DNA of 64,000 bases from Trifolium pratense (lineage: Eukaryota; Streptophyta; Magnoliopsida; Fabales; Fabaceae): the NCBI RefSeq assembly GCF_020283565.1, contig NC_060059.1, forward strand, positions 2,735,501 through 2,799,500, written 5' to 3'. Position 1 is the first letter of the stretch; each line of letters opens with the position of its first letter. Shown here in pieces: positions 24,130-36,862 of the stretch. Made by a program: the position numbers and the translations under genes. Below the pieces are notes generated by a model that ran no database searches, was not told the DNA's origin, and saw only the letters and a program-made list of their open reading frames with translations.

Positions 24130-27100
24130 ATGTGTACAGCAGCACTGGCTGGCTCACTGACTACCCCCTTCAAATGACATTTTATATAAGAAAATTTGCA
24201 GCTCTATCCTCAAAGTCCATTGTTTGCACTGAAATGGTCCTGTATAACAGGAACTGCATGCAATAGTTGTGTAAAGTATATAGCTTGTAGAGAGGAATTG
24301 CTTGTGAGATTATATGTTATCTTGTCGAAACTGACTGAACATGCTACATCTACCTTAGGATTTTTCAATCCAGAATTTCAAAAAGACTTGTGGGCTGCAT
24401 TTTCTATCGCGATGGATATGGGCTTACACTAGTTGCAGCTTACGTCCAAGGAAATCTTCATTTCTTATCGCTGGTGTTTTGGTTGGCATTGCTGTATTGG
24501 TGCATTATACGCCCAAAACCAAATTCAGGAAATAGACATGTTGCCTATCTGAGTAATGGAGCTTTATGTAACATGATATGATGTTACCGGAAGTGTACTT
24601 AGAATCTTTAGAGGTGCTTGAACTGTTTCTTAACGAGTTTGTTATTAATATACTTAAAAATAGTTTTAATATGACTATATGGATTTGTATTTCATGATCG
24701 CCGAATAACTTCTGGTGGGCATTCCAACTCTGACAAAGTCTAGGCTAGACACACTCAATTTTCCTTATAGCAGCGTTGCGTTATTTATGCTCTATCCAAT
24801 AACCAATGCTATGTTTAGTAATGAAATGGGAGAAAGAGTTTGGAGGGAGAAATTGGGATGAGGGGATGAAAATAACTAGTTTGGTATAAGAAGACTGGAG
24901 AGAAACAGGGAAAGATAATATTAAAAAAAAAAATGCAGGATCGACACAATTTGATCTTTCCAATTTTTCAAAGGAAGTGGGGGGAGAGTTGTACTTAATG
25001 TCTCCAAAGGGACTTTGCATGAGACATAGGACAGATGACAGATAGTGGAGATGCAAGTCTTGTGATGATATGGAAGGGTCTGACTACCAGAAAAATTTGA
25101 GCTCTGGCAAGTGGTGTGGCCTGCTGGCCTATGGGTGGTGGTGGTTGGATGACACGGAAGCGACATCGTACATGGTGGTCAACATTGTTGCATGAAGGAG
25201 CAAAAACCACACTCACTTCTAGCAGGACCACTCCCCACTGGGTTCTCTGTTTTCATATTTCTTAATCTTTTGTTGTGGCTTTGATCTGGTGCAAGCTTTG
25301 GAAAATGATGGAGATGCTATTTTCCTTTTACCTGTTGTTGTTGATCAGTTATAAATTTGTTTTCTTAAAATAAAAAGTAAAAAAAAAGAGTTTTTATTCA
25401 ATACTTTTTTTTGTTGTCAAGATATGTTGAACAATACTTAGAACCTAATGTAAATGATTTTTTTTATTTTAATTTTTTTCTTAAAGATGGAAACATGCAT
25501 AAGTTACAAACATACCAATAAATAATCTAACGTTTGGATGGAAAATGCCTTTTATTCATGGAGATTATAATTTACACATTAGACATGTGAAAAGTTTTAT
25601 TAGGAAATAGAAATCTTCCAAAATATTCACAACACTCCATACTTTTTATAAAATCTATGATGTCAATACTCTATTTAAAAGCTTGTATTTTTTAATTCAT
25701 GTGCCAAAAGTTTAAATTATTGATAATGCATACAGATATTAGAATCGTTTTAGTGATTATTGGTCAAAGAAAGGGATTTGCTTCTAATTTACACACATCG
25801 GTGGCAACGGTGTTTTTTTGTCCTACATTTCGTATTGGTGATGCCTATATCATTTATGCTGAAAGCATCTCAAGAACTGATTCATTATTAGTAATTGAAT
25901 CATATGAACTTTTGAATTTAAAATCTTGTAAAAGAAAAAGAACCTAAATTTTTTGTTGTTGCTTGAGACATTTCCTAACGAAAAGTTAGAGACTAATCTT
26001 CACATATGAGAGGACTTTATGGTTCAAGTAGAGACTAAATTTTTATGTATCAATTTTTGTAATTAAGTAGTTTAGTGGCTAGAATTTCACTTGTGAATAA
26101 GTGGGAGTATCTGACTTCGAATCCCGAGTCTTGCATATTACTCAAATTCCTCTTTAACATTTTGTACACGAGACAAATTTATTCCTCCGTTAATTTTGAC
26201 TCATTATAACAGGGAAACTTATTTATCTCTGTATGAAAACGTCACGGATAAATTTTTTGTTATAAACTAAAATGTGTTGCGAGAAAATTGTGAAGCCGAA
26301 TTTGGGATTTGGATTTGACACAGTAACTGCATCACACTGTTATTGGTTTAAGCCGTCTGATTTGAGATCAACGGTAGAGATTGTTTTCAGTTGATTTTAT
26401 CAGTAAGTAATCTAAACCGTCTGATCTCTAATTAATGACTGAGATGTGAAACAACATGTTATTTCAACAATAGGCAATCTGGATCCCCAAACTTGTATCT
26501 TTTACTCTTATATTTTTTAGTTACATAAAAAAATTAATCCTAATTAGCATAATTACATTACTTATTTGAGAGGAAGAGTGCTATTTTTCCATTCCAACAC
26601 GTTTTGTTTGGATTAGTTGGAATGTCATGTTGGCTGGAAAAGTCTTTTACAATATGCAATTTCCTTCTTCATGGTACCTTCCTTCTACTACTAGTCAGAT
26701 GTAGAGAGGGTTAGGATCCTTCTTTTATGGACACAATTTGACCAATTAATCATCCATCTTTTCCACAGAAATTGAATGAGTTGAAACCTCAATGACCAAA
26801 CCATACTCCTATAATAGTCGGCGCCAACACAAACTTACTCTTTCTACGTAACATAACATTTTCAATGTGAAACATTCCACATAATAATAACAAAACACAT
26901 GAACCGTATATTCTTTTACTAATATTTAACGTATAATACCAATTTATTGCTTTCTTTTCTTGTAACATCAAATCTTCTACATGTTTCCAAAACCACCAAT
27001 AATAACAGTTGGCAAATTTTAACAAAGCTGTTATTATTTCCACCGGAGCATATAACAAAGTTCAATTAACAAAGTAGTGACCATCGAGGAGGAACACATA

Positions 27101-27358
27101 AATAAACAACAAAAAACCTCCTTCGTATTATAATAAATAAATTCTTAGTATATAGTAGTTTTTTCCATCTTCTTTTCCTTCCCTATCTATCCTTCTTTTC
27201 TCTCCTTGTATTGTTCATCATAACTTGGATATCCTTGTTTTGTTACAAGATCATTTTGTTGTTGATCTTTTATTTATTTTTTGAGACACATATTTCTAAG
27301 TATAGCATAATAACTTAGGTAACTCCTATAGAATATTATTTAGAAAAATTTCTTTGTC
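24130..27358. other. 3' UTR then intergenic, no gene supported
   Basis: The first part is probably the 3' UTR of the MBL gene, extending to perhaps 24.7 kb. Around 25060-25240 the sequence is locally more GC-rich, but its frames match nothing I know. A plus-strand frame at 25699-25947 (82 codons) is unrecognised and lacks family motifs. The last few hundred bases should contain the promoter and leader of the glycosyltransferase gene. Confidence 0.4.
26065..26145 (-). mobile_element. partial SINE, antisense
   Basis: On the minus strand this reads 'tatgcaagactcgggattcgaa', then 'cccacttattcac' and 'ttctagccact', the body of the SINE at 8573 and 41647. The A-box end is missing or too diverged, so this is a fragment. 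Confidence 0.55.
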
Positions 27359-28898
27359 ATGTCAGAAAAAATGAAGGGCTCAAATAATCAATATACATCA
27401 AAGATTTTCAATGTTCAACTTCACTTTATTAGTTTTCTCACCTATAGTCTAATTTTGGTATTTGGTTTAACACTTGGAATAATGATAAGTTTCTATCTCA
27501 AAGAGTGTACATTTAGTCTACAATTCACTCAGTTTTCTATACCAAGAACACAACCTTTGTCGCCGCCGATTGCTGTGAAACAAGAACGTGTTGGATTGAA
27601 GGATTTTCTTAAACCTCCTCCTATTATGCATGATATGGATGATGAAGAATTGTTATGGAGAGCTTCTGTGGCTGCAAAAATACCTGATTACCCTTTTGAA
27701 CGAATTCCTAAGGTTGCTTTCATGTTTTTGACAAAAGGTCCTGTGTTTTTGGCACCTTTGTGGGAACAGTTTTTTAAAGGACATGAAGGGTATTACTCTA
27801 TTTATGTGCATTCTAATCCTTCTTATAATGGATCACACCCTGAGAGTCCTGTTTTTCATGGCAGAAGAATTCCTAGTAAGGTCAGTTAGTTTTTTTCTTC
27901 AGTTTCATATGTTATATTTTAATTGTTATTGTTTTTCTTAAAAAACTTTGTATCCGGTCCATGGACCGACTAATCCGAGGGGGCCAATCCCACAACCCAA
28001 TTTCCGGGCCCCATTTAGTCAAGAGTTTTTTTTACTCTGTATGGACTAGCCTATCGAAATTGCCACAAGAGAGAATTGAACTTGAGATCTTGAGAGGAAC
28101 ACACTCCAAGGTCTGAAACCAACACCACTGGGCAACTCAAGTAATTTGTAACTAAAATTTAGAAATAAACAGCGATGGGATAACTAACCCTTCATGTTGT
28201 ATGATATTATGCAGGAAGTTCAATGGGGAAATGTTAACATGATTGAAGCGGAGCGTCGCTTACTAGCGAATGCACTTCTCGATATCTCAAACCAACGATT
28301 TGTTCTTGTATCAGAATCTTGCATACCACTCTTCAACTTCTCAACAATCTACTCTTACTTAATAAACTCTACACAAAACTATGTTATGGCTTATGATGAT
28401 CCTAGCCCGGTTGGTCGCGGCCGTTATAGCATCCAGATGTTACCTGAGGTTTCCCTCAATCAATGGAGAAAAGGGTTCCAATGGTTTGAAATGGACAGAG
28501 ATCTTGCTCTAGGAGTTGTATCTGATAGAATATACTTCCCAGTTTTTCAGCAGTATTGCAAAGGTTCATGTTATGCAGATGAACATTACTTGCCAACTTT
28601 TGTTAGCATAAAGTTTTGGGAAGGAAATTCAAATAGGAGTTTGACTTGGGTTGACTGGTCAAAAGGGGGTCCACATCCAGCTCATTTTTTAAGGTCTGAT
28701 GTTAATGTTGAGTTTTTGGAGAGATTGAGGAGCAAGAAATGTGAGTATAATAATGGAAACAGCACCAATGCTTGTTATCTGTTTGCTAGGAAGTTCTTGC
28801 CTAGTACATTGTCAAAGCTCTTGAAGATTGCACCTGAGGTTATGCATTTTGAACACTATGATAGGCCTAAAAAACAGAAACTTATCACTAAAATTTAA
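27359..28898 (+). CDS. GT14 (BC10/core-2 I-branching type) glycosyltransferase, type II membrane protein
   Basis: Two exons, 27359-27880 and 28215-28898, give 401 residues, normal for the family. A single N-terminal membrane anchor spans about residues 22-47, after a short cytosolic tail, so a Golgi type II enzyme is expected. The Branch/DUF266 domain starts with [12 protein letters not shown] (about 117). Later hallmarks are YSIYVHS, the EVQWGN block at the exon junction, [14 protein letters not shown] and the GRGRYSIQM region. Rice BC10 of this family affects cell-wall mechanical strength and arabinogalactan glycosylation; acceptor and donor here are not shown by sequence. A second Met is four codons downstream. 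The intron carries an antisense SINE. Confidence 0.92.
27951..28140 (-). mobile_element. SINE of a second family in the GT14 intron
   Basis: On the minus strand the head reads 'gttgcccagtggtgttgg' (A-box-like), then 'caagttcaattctc' (B-box-like), then a GC-rich body ending near the palindrome ggtccatggacc. The layout is tRNA-SINE, but the body differs from the SINE at 41647. Target duplications are not clear. Confidence 0.6.
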
Positions 28899-29480
28899 AC
28901 CAATTAATTGATTCATTTTTTTTTTCATCTTGTAAGATTTTCATTATTCAGTGTAGTTAGACTTAGATACACTGTCTCGTTTCATGAATATAGTCAATTC
29001 CTTTCTTTGATATCATATCAGTTAATGAGTTTTTCTATTGGATCTTAAATCTCATTAACAAAAATCAACAATCCAGAATCATCAAAGTTCCCCATTTCTC
29101 ATCACCTTTTTTTATATTGATTTATAAAAGTTTATGCAAGTTGGATGCTATAGAAACTCACTAAGGTCAGTAAAAATCCTAAAGCTTTGCATGGTTGAAA
29201 TTCATGTTCTCATAATATATGAGCCGCATTCTTATCAACTGAACCAACCTAATCATTTCACCGTTACTATAAGTGAAAAACTTTGAGTGAAAATTTAACT
29301 AGCATAATATAAAAATGTGAAAAAGGATCATCAAACAAATAGGGGATAAGAAAAAGACCAAAATTTGAAAAATAAAACCCCCAATAATGTGATTTACAAT
29401 ACCACCACCATATATAGAATAACCTATTCATTCATTCCATCTAATGAAAAACAAAGTTAAAACCCCCCTCCAAACAAAGT
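28899..29480. other. convergent 3' ends of two genes
   Basis: This 580-bp stretch lies between the stop codons of two convergent genes and probably holds both 3' UTRs. No other feature was seen. Confidence 0.5.
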
Positions 29481-32400
29481 TTACTGACTAGCAGTACCAG
29501 CACAGGCATCTTCAGACAATGAAGGTGAATCGGAGACAGATTCCACCGTGTCATGACAGGGAGACACCTCGACCCCACGCAAGTCCTCAATCATCTTAAG
29601 AACGTGTGACATCCTTGGCCGTTGATCAGGTGAAGCAGCGGTACACGACATAGCAATCTGAAGCAATCCAACCATTTCCTCTTCAATATCCTTATACCTC
29701 ATCAACTCCAAATCAAAAACTTCAGCAGTCCATTCCTCTCTAACTACTGATTGCACCCACCTAGGAAGATCAATCACACCCCCACCATAACCACTTCCAC
29801 CACTCTCCCCAGCAGACGGACACTTTCCTGTCAGCATCTCTAACAACAGAACACCGAAAGAGTACACATCAGATTTTTGGGATTGTTTTCGACCATCTAA
29901 AACCTCAGGAGCACGGTAGCCGTTTGGCCTGTTACCAGCTCCTGACGGGCTTGGGCCGTTGAAAATTGATAGCCCAAAATCCGATACTCGTGCATTTCCT
30001 TGCTTGTCAAGAAGTATGTTGGTGGATTTAATGTTACCATGAGTGAGTTTAAGGGATTTGCACGAGTTATGAATGAAAGTTACTCCTTTAGCAGCTCCAG
30101 CTGCTATCTTGAGCCTTGTGGTCCAATCCAGTGGGGTTCTTCCTGGTCCTCTGTTTCCTATAACAATGACACCATTTTAACCCATTAGGTTTTGTCTAAA
30201 TTACAAATTTGACATCCAATGAATATTCTGAAGTTTTATAGGATTGAGGAGACTAGTTTGTAGTACTTTTTGGACATATTCAAAATGATTTCTACTGGTA
30301 AAAGATGAAAAGCAATAAAAAGAAGATAAATGGTGTTCAGAAAAAAGAACATAAAGCAAAGTACTAGTCTGCTTTTTTTAATAATGAAAATGGGGTCCAA
30401 GAAAGACAATGGTCTCCCAATTCCTATGATTGTGCAGTGGAGCCACTGTCAATTTTAGCAGCTACTTTGTCTGCAATTGCTGGAAAAGATGCATTAAACA
30501 AATTAAAGAGTTGGAACTTGGAAAAAAAGACATAATTAAATTATGTGAATTATCACCATGTGCATGAGCCTAAATAATATGGATTTGTGTTGTGACCATA
30601 GTATGATTATCTATAAAGAAGGAATAGTATTGTATGTGTTTGTGCAGAGTGAAAATTGATTATATAAAGTTTAGTTTAGTTAAAAAGTGAGTTAATGAAA
30701 AATAACTTATTTGAGACTAAGAAATAATTTTGGAGCAAAAGTTATAAATAGTACCTATAAATTAATGAAATCTATAGACAAACTGAAGACATGTCAAAAT
30801 CAATTCTATAATTTTAGAATGAACTTATCACTTTCAAAATTGAATCCAAACATACAAATATAGTAGTAGTATTGCCATATTGGTTCATAGTCATGGTTTA
30901 TTAGCCAACTTCAAAATCTGAAATTATGCTATACAACTGGAATTTATCACACATGGGTGGGTGACCAACCTACATATTATGGCTGTTGGGTTAATGCAAG
31001 GAACATTATAGGAAAATAAATAAACAATTTCAATTTCAAAGTAGATAACCAACTAAGCAGAATTGACTTTCCAAGTTTCCATCACCTCATTAAAGGCAAC
31101 AAAAGAACAAAAAATAAATCATTTGATTTGTTTTAACTTATCTAATATCCATAACCTGATTTCTTAGCAGCAAAAAACAAACAATGATTATCATCTATGA
31201 AACATGGACACAGACACAACATCGATAATAATTTGAGAAAATAACATAATTCAATGCAATCATAAATATTGATGGTGTGCCGATGTCCGACACCGGAACA
31301 CGCCGAATCCAAGGAGTATCCATGCTTCATAAATTATGATATTGTAACTGTAAATTTGTAATACAAAAGAACATAGATAAAAAAGACATAATAGTAGAGT
31401 ATAGTAGTAGTAGTAAGTTATACCATGAAGAAGCCAGAACAAAGTTGCATTAGGCATGTAATCATACACTAATAACTTCTCTTCTCTTGCAAAATAATAA
31501 GCCCTTAAACTAACAACATTTGGGTGCCTAATCCTTCCAAGAACTTCCATATGCTGTTCAAATTCTCTCTTCCCTGCAATCTGTGCATCTTTCAACCTCT
31601 TCACAGCAACAACATTTCCATCATCAAGAACAGCTTTATAAGCAGTTCCAAATCCACCTTTCCCAAGCATTTCAGCAGAAGCACGTAACAAATCCTCAAG
31701 TTCAAATCTTTTCTCTCCTTCAAAAAATACCATTCTACCCCTCTCAAACCCTCCTTGTGTAGGGTATGGACTTGATGAATACACTATCTTTTCACTCTCA
31801 AATAGTTTCAACCCCTTTTTTTCTTCCTTTGATTTTGAAGAATAGTTTCTCCAAAAATAGCAATAAAGAAGTAAACACACTATTCCAAGAACAAAAACAT
31901 CACCAACTATAATAGCTATCAAAACTATAGGACTCATTTTAGAACCTCTTTTTTCATGGCTTTTAACGTTTGTTGTTGGTGTTGTTGTTGGCATTGTGCT
32001 TGGTGAAGATGAAACGGTTGGAATTCTACTACTTGGTACCAATGGTGAAGCAATGGCACCTTCAGAACCCGGTTTGCTCGGTTCGGCTTCACATTTCTTC
32101 AACGGAGCACCACAAAGAAACGGGTTTTGCCCGAAAGATGAACCGGAGAAACCTGATAAGGTTTCCGGTATCTCGCCGGAGAGAATATTCCCGGAGACGT
32201 TAAAGTCTTGAAGGTTAGGAAGGTGAAGTTCAGGAATGAGACCGGAGAACTGATTCTCGTTAAGACGGAGAGTGAGGAGGTGAGTCAAACGGTTGACCTT
32301 CGCCGGAATCTCGCCGGAGAAGTTGTTATTCGACAGATCGAGACGGTAGAGACGGAAAAGTGACGTCACCGTCGACGGAAACTCGCCGGAGAAACGGTTG

Positions 32401-32762
32401 TTAGATAAAAATAGAAGCTTAAGAGAAGTGAAGTTGGAGAGAGTTGGAAGTGAACCGGAAAACCGGTTTCCTTTGAGACTTAAAACTCGAAGCTGAGTTA
32501 AAGAAGTTAATGGTTCAATGGAGCCTTGTAAGTTTAGATTTTCGAGAACGAGTCGAGTGACTCGGTTTTTGACGCATGAAACGCCGGTCCAAGTGCATGG
32601 GTCAGTTCCGGTTTTCCAAGTTGTGAGCTTTTTTGATGGGTCTGAAAGTGTTTTGAAAGATATAAGAGATTCTAAATCTGGGTTTGTGGAAGAATGAACA
32701 ATGAGGACAAAATGGGAAGAGAAAAGAAGAAGAAGAATGTAGGGAGAGAGTGTAGACGCCAT
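29481..32762 (-). CDS. LRR receptor-like kinase, subfamily III (At1g68400-like), probable pseudokinase
   Basis: Exon 1 is 32762-31424 and exon 2 is 30157-29481 (intron 1266 bp, GT-AG), giving 671 residues. In order: signal peptide (1-24), LRRNT with [10 protein letters not shown] (about 54-63), five or six leucine-rich repeats to about 205, a Pro/Ser/Thr-rich spacer, one transmembrane helix (about 277-304) and a kinase domain from about 355. The glycine loop GKGGFG and VAVK lysine are present and DFG is intact at 506-508. The catalytic HRD is HGN (486-488), as is usual in this subfamily. The product is therefore likely a plasma-membrane scaffold or co-receptor with little or no phosphotransfer. 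Intron position just before the catalytic loop is typical of subfamily III. Confidence 0.93.
30158..31423. other. single intron of the LRR receptor gene
   Basis: A 1266-bp intron with GT donor and AG acceptor. It is AT-rich, and frames inside it (for example 31142-31330 minus) are not genes. No transposon ends were recognised. Confidence 0.6.
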
Positions 32763-34157
32763 TGTTGTTGCAGAGAGAGTTAGGAGTGAATGATAACGGT
32801 GAGAGAGAGCGTTGTTTGTTGTAGTAAGTAAATGAGTGAAGAAGAGGGGTTAAGATAGTAATTAATGTGAAAATGAAAGGGCTTAATGGTAATAAAGTGG
32901 GAGTAATAGGATAGGTTAAAAAAAACGTTAGTGTTTTGGTATTGGTGGATTGTGTTGTTGTTGAAATGGGTTGACACGTTGCGGGAGGTCATCAAAGTTT
33001 TTAATGCGACTTTTAGCTGATGTATGTATTCTTTGGCTCGGATTTTAATGATCATTCATTAGTTGTTTTTGGTTATTCTACACCATTAGATTTTTTGACA
33101 GAATTCTGCACACCGTTAGATTAATGTCAAGGATTTTTCCACAAATCTAATCTAATAAAAAATATAAAAATGTCAAGGTTTTGATTATCAAATATTTACA
33201 TCAAAATTCCTTAAAAAAAAACAAATATTTACGTCAAAATATCAAAAAATATTAGCCATAACGATCAAACTAATTAATCTTCGGAGAGATCAACCATTTC
33301 GGGCACATTGAACAATGTATCTATTGTTAGCGCAAAAGAATGTATCTTTAAGGTCCATATTAAAAGTGTTATTCAATTTAAAAGTGTGTTATTCAATTTT
33401 GTAGGACTTTTTCTTTTTGAGCAACACACCTTTGTGGGAGGCATACTACTTGTCCGCCCAAAAAAACCTTAAGGTGATAAGTGAGTGAGTTCTTCCACTT
33501 ATATCTGCTCAAGTCACCACATTCCTATCCAATGTGGGACTATTTCCACAAACTCACACTTGCTATATTCTCGTTATCTATCGGGCCATCTATCGGGCCG
33601 ACATGTGAAAATTGATCAAAATTTTGATGCTAATTGACCTTTAGGTAGAACTTTAGAATCCTACTATGTTCTTACAACTGAGCTAATGACTTTCTCTGGA
33701 GACTACTATACTATACTACTTTCCTCCTCAAATCTTGCATTTGACAACAATATTGTTTCACCATCTTCTGGGGATGGTAGTCTCCCACTACCTCTACCAA
33801 GGATGATTAGAGGTTCACATTCAGTGGTAAGGACTGTTCCTGCAATTGCAAATTAATAGTGCTCCAAAATTAATACTACTAGTAATATGAGGCATTTGGA
33901 TTAACTGTGGCATGTGTAGTTTGTAAATGGAATGATAATAATAGTACTTTCCTATTTGTAACTGTGACATAATGTGAGTAGAATAGTGACTTTATTTACA
34001 TACATTTGTCTATTGTGTCTAGAAAAATATTATTTGGACCCCATGTTGGTCTACAAAAATGTTTATTGTGTCTAAACTCAATTATTGCCCTGCCACTTTC
34101 CTATTTGTAACTTGTTTGTACTACTCTTATATGATATATAATATATGATATAATACT
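32763..34157. other. LRR receptor promoter side and intergenic repeat
   Basis: The first part is the upstream region of the LRR receptor gene. At about 33410-33560 there is repeat-like text including 'ccaatgtgggactatttcc'. A related phrase ('gcaatgtgggactaaatcc') occurs at about 49720, suggesting a dispersed LTR- or TRIM-like element whose ends I cannot define. Confidence 0.4.
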
Positions 34158-36154
34158 TTATATACCTGATTGATGCAAATCCTGAGATGTGTGAGAGTTA
34201 TAATCTGATGATCTTGAGGGTGACCTAGGAGGTGAAGAGAGACATGGTTTTGGTGGTATTTGCAAAGATTCCAAGCTACCTTCCATCATATCTACCACTT
34301 TACTCATTGCAGGCCTATGTGATGGATCAGTTTGGATGCACCATAAGCTTACTATAATCATCTTTTGTACAATCTTTTTATCAAATTCACTTTTAATGCT
34401 TCGTAACCTAGGTTCTTGATTCAGTTCAATTCGCTTGTAAACCCAGTGCGGAAAATAAATTTCACTCGACCGTTCAACATCAATGATATTGTTATTCTGT
34501 TTTCCTCCAACCATTTCTAAAACCATCATTCCATAGCTGTATACATCGGATTTATGGGAGACGCCGCCAAAGTTTCTAGAGAACACTTCTGGAGCAATGT
34601 ATCCTGCAGTGCCTCTGGCACCTAATAAGGATATGATACTGTCTTTTCTTGGACATACTTTTGCGAGTCCAAAATCTGAAACCTTCGGACAAAAATCATC
34701 GTCTAGCAATATGTTATGAGGTTTTATATCAAAATGCAAGATTTTAGTATTGCAACCTTTGTGCAAATACTCTAATCCTCGAGCAACGCCAATTGCAATA
34801 TTGTAGATAGTTTTGCAACTCAATTGAAGATTTAGATTTAATGGATCTTTGTCTTCATATATGAACTTCTCAAGTGAACCATTAGGCATGTAGTCATATA
34901 TCAAAGCTCTTTTAGAACCTTCTAGATAGAATCCTAACAAACTAACAATGTTAACATGAGAAGTGACACTAATACTAGCAACCTCATTGATGAACTCTTC
35001 ACCGTTACCGTGAGATTCGTTTAATACTTTTACTGCCACGAGACTTCCATCTTGTAATTTCCCTTTGTATACACTGCCATAGCCTCCTTGACCTAGTTTG
35101 TTTTTGAATGAATTTGTTGCTTTCTTTATCTCTGCATAAGTGTATCTTTTAGCTGCAAGGTGACCATGGTTTTTCAGAAACAACTCAATTATTTGGTATG
35201 GAGGGTTTTTATTGTTGATGAAGCGTCTTCTTAAGAACCAAGCCAAAAAAACCAGAACTCCAAGTACTCCGGCAGAAGATGTAGCTGCATAATAATTTAT
35301 CAGGAAATAACTTATAGCATCAAAGAAAAATGTTGAAAATATTGTGAGAAGATTTAATCTACTATATACATACCTGCTGCCACTGTAAGATGTGTCTTTT
35401 TAGATTTCCCTTGGTGGCAATAAAAGTTTCCGGTGTTATCAAGTCGACATTGACCCCCATAAAGATCATGACAGGTTGAACAATTCTGAGAAACTTGTAT
35501 TTTGATTGCAATATCACCACTTAGGAAGTTAAAAAGATCATCTGGATCAAGATGGTTAACCTTGAAACCAGTTGGAAGATCAACATTTGAACATCCTTTA
35601 AGATGATTAGAGTTTGAAGAGATAGTATCATAAATTATAACCACAATAGCTTTATTATTCTTTATATCTGAATCTGAAACACCATTCAAAGTATTGTTTT
35701 CGTTTCTACAAATCGAAGTAGAATTAGAAACGGAATAGTATCGTTGTAGATCGAGTGTGTTGTTACTGTTGCATCCGTAAACAGTTACCGGATTTTCTAG
35801 ACGAGAAAATACCAAAGGCGTGTTGACCGTGAACATAGAATTGTATGTTAGAATATTGCAGCTTCTTTGTAGTAACAAGTCATGAAGTTGGTCATCTCGA
35901 ATTGTGATTGTGAATGATTCGATTTTGAGAACATCGAACCATCTTTTGTTATTTTGAATGATTTTTTTGGATTGTGGTTCATAGTCATCACAGCCATGTA
36001 TTACTAACATGCCACAATTTGGATGTTCTGTGCTGGTAAAAGGAAACTCAATTTCTCCGAGAAATCCGCAGTTAATTGAAGATGGACAGTTACCTGATGC
36101 TAGTAGCAGTTGTGTAACAAAGCATGAAAACAAGAAAAGGCGCTGTGAAACCAT
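34158..36154 (-). CDS. LRK10L-type receptor-like kinase, cluster copy 1
   Basis: Exon 1 (36154-35374) encodes a signal peptide (about 1-21) and a cysteine-rich GUB_WAK_bind-type ectodomain, ending in a C-x2-C...GGQC...FYC knot. Exon 2 (35284-34158) encodes the transmembrane helix (about 261-278) and a complete kinase. The total is 635 residues. ATP-site Lys is at about 346. The catalytic loop reads HFDIKPHN (from about 444), so this is a non-RD kinase, and DFG and APE are present. Unlike copies 2-4 it has no small juxtamembrane exon, and the 89-bp intron leaves no room for one. The last codons (CATCAATCAG then gtatat) could be a splice donor, so the exact C terminus is uncertain. The family includes wheat Lr10 and Arabidopsis LRK10L members involved in defence and ABA responses; the ligand is unknown. 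Confidence 0.88.
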
Positions 36155-36862
36155 GCTGAATAATTTGTGAGATTCTCAATAGTTGGTAATGAACAGTGTT
36201 TCAATATGATATAACTAATACTAATTATATTACCATTTAAAGACTGAAACAATGGAGAGAAACAGAAGCAAATAGGGGAGAATGGTCTTGTTAGATTATT
36301 ATATGCAGCCAATTTTGACAAGGTCATGATAGAAAATGTACTGATATGCATGTAGCTTTCGTGCATGATGTTGCATATTGTTGACTTTTCGTTTTGTTGA
36401 ATGCAATTATTGGATTAGTGTTTGTTTTGACTTTTTATATAACAATTTCCTTTAGAAAATCTTTCCTTCAGTTCATTCCAAATAGTTTTTGCACTTTCAA
36501 TATGATTAGTGTTTGTTTTGAGTAACCTATGGGGTAAAATTATTGCTATCTAATAAATCACCATAGAGTTGCATCTTTCCTTTGTTTTTAAATTTGGATC
36601 ATCCTCTTTAGGCAATAAAAGTTTCCATTTAGAAATTTCAACTTATTTTTGCACATCAATACTTTAAATTATCAATATTTCATAAGAAAGCTTTACATTT
36701 AATAATTTCAACTATATTTTTGGAAGGAGGAAGTATAAATAAAGCTACACTATACATCTCATAATAATTCTTTCTATAAAATCTTCATCACGCTCTCAAA
36801 ATACTTATCAATATATCATTATACATAGTTGAAATTAATTTCTGTCATCTTTGCTGTTTGCA
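36155..36862. other. spacer between kinase copies 1 and 2
   Basis: Upstream region of copy 1 and downstream region of copy 2. AT-rich, with no gene or transposon end recognised. Confidence 0.45.

Noticed and set aside
34158..34175. A further 3' exon for kinase copy 1 after the donor-like gtatat
   Set aside because: No downstream exon with family-like sequence was found before the next features. The stop in the read-through frame gives a protein of normal length, so the simpler model was kept.
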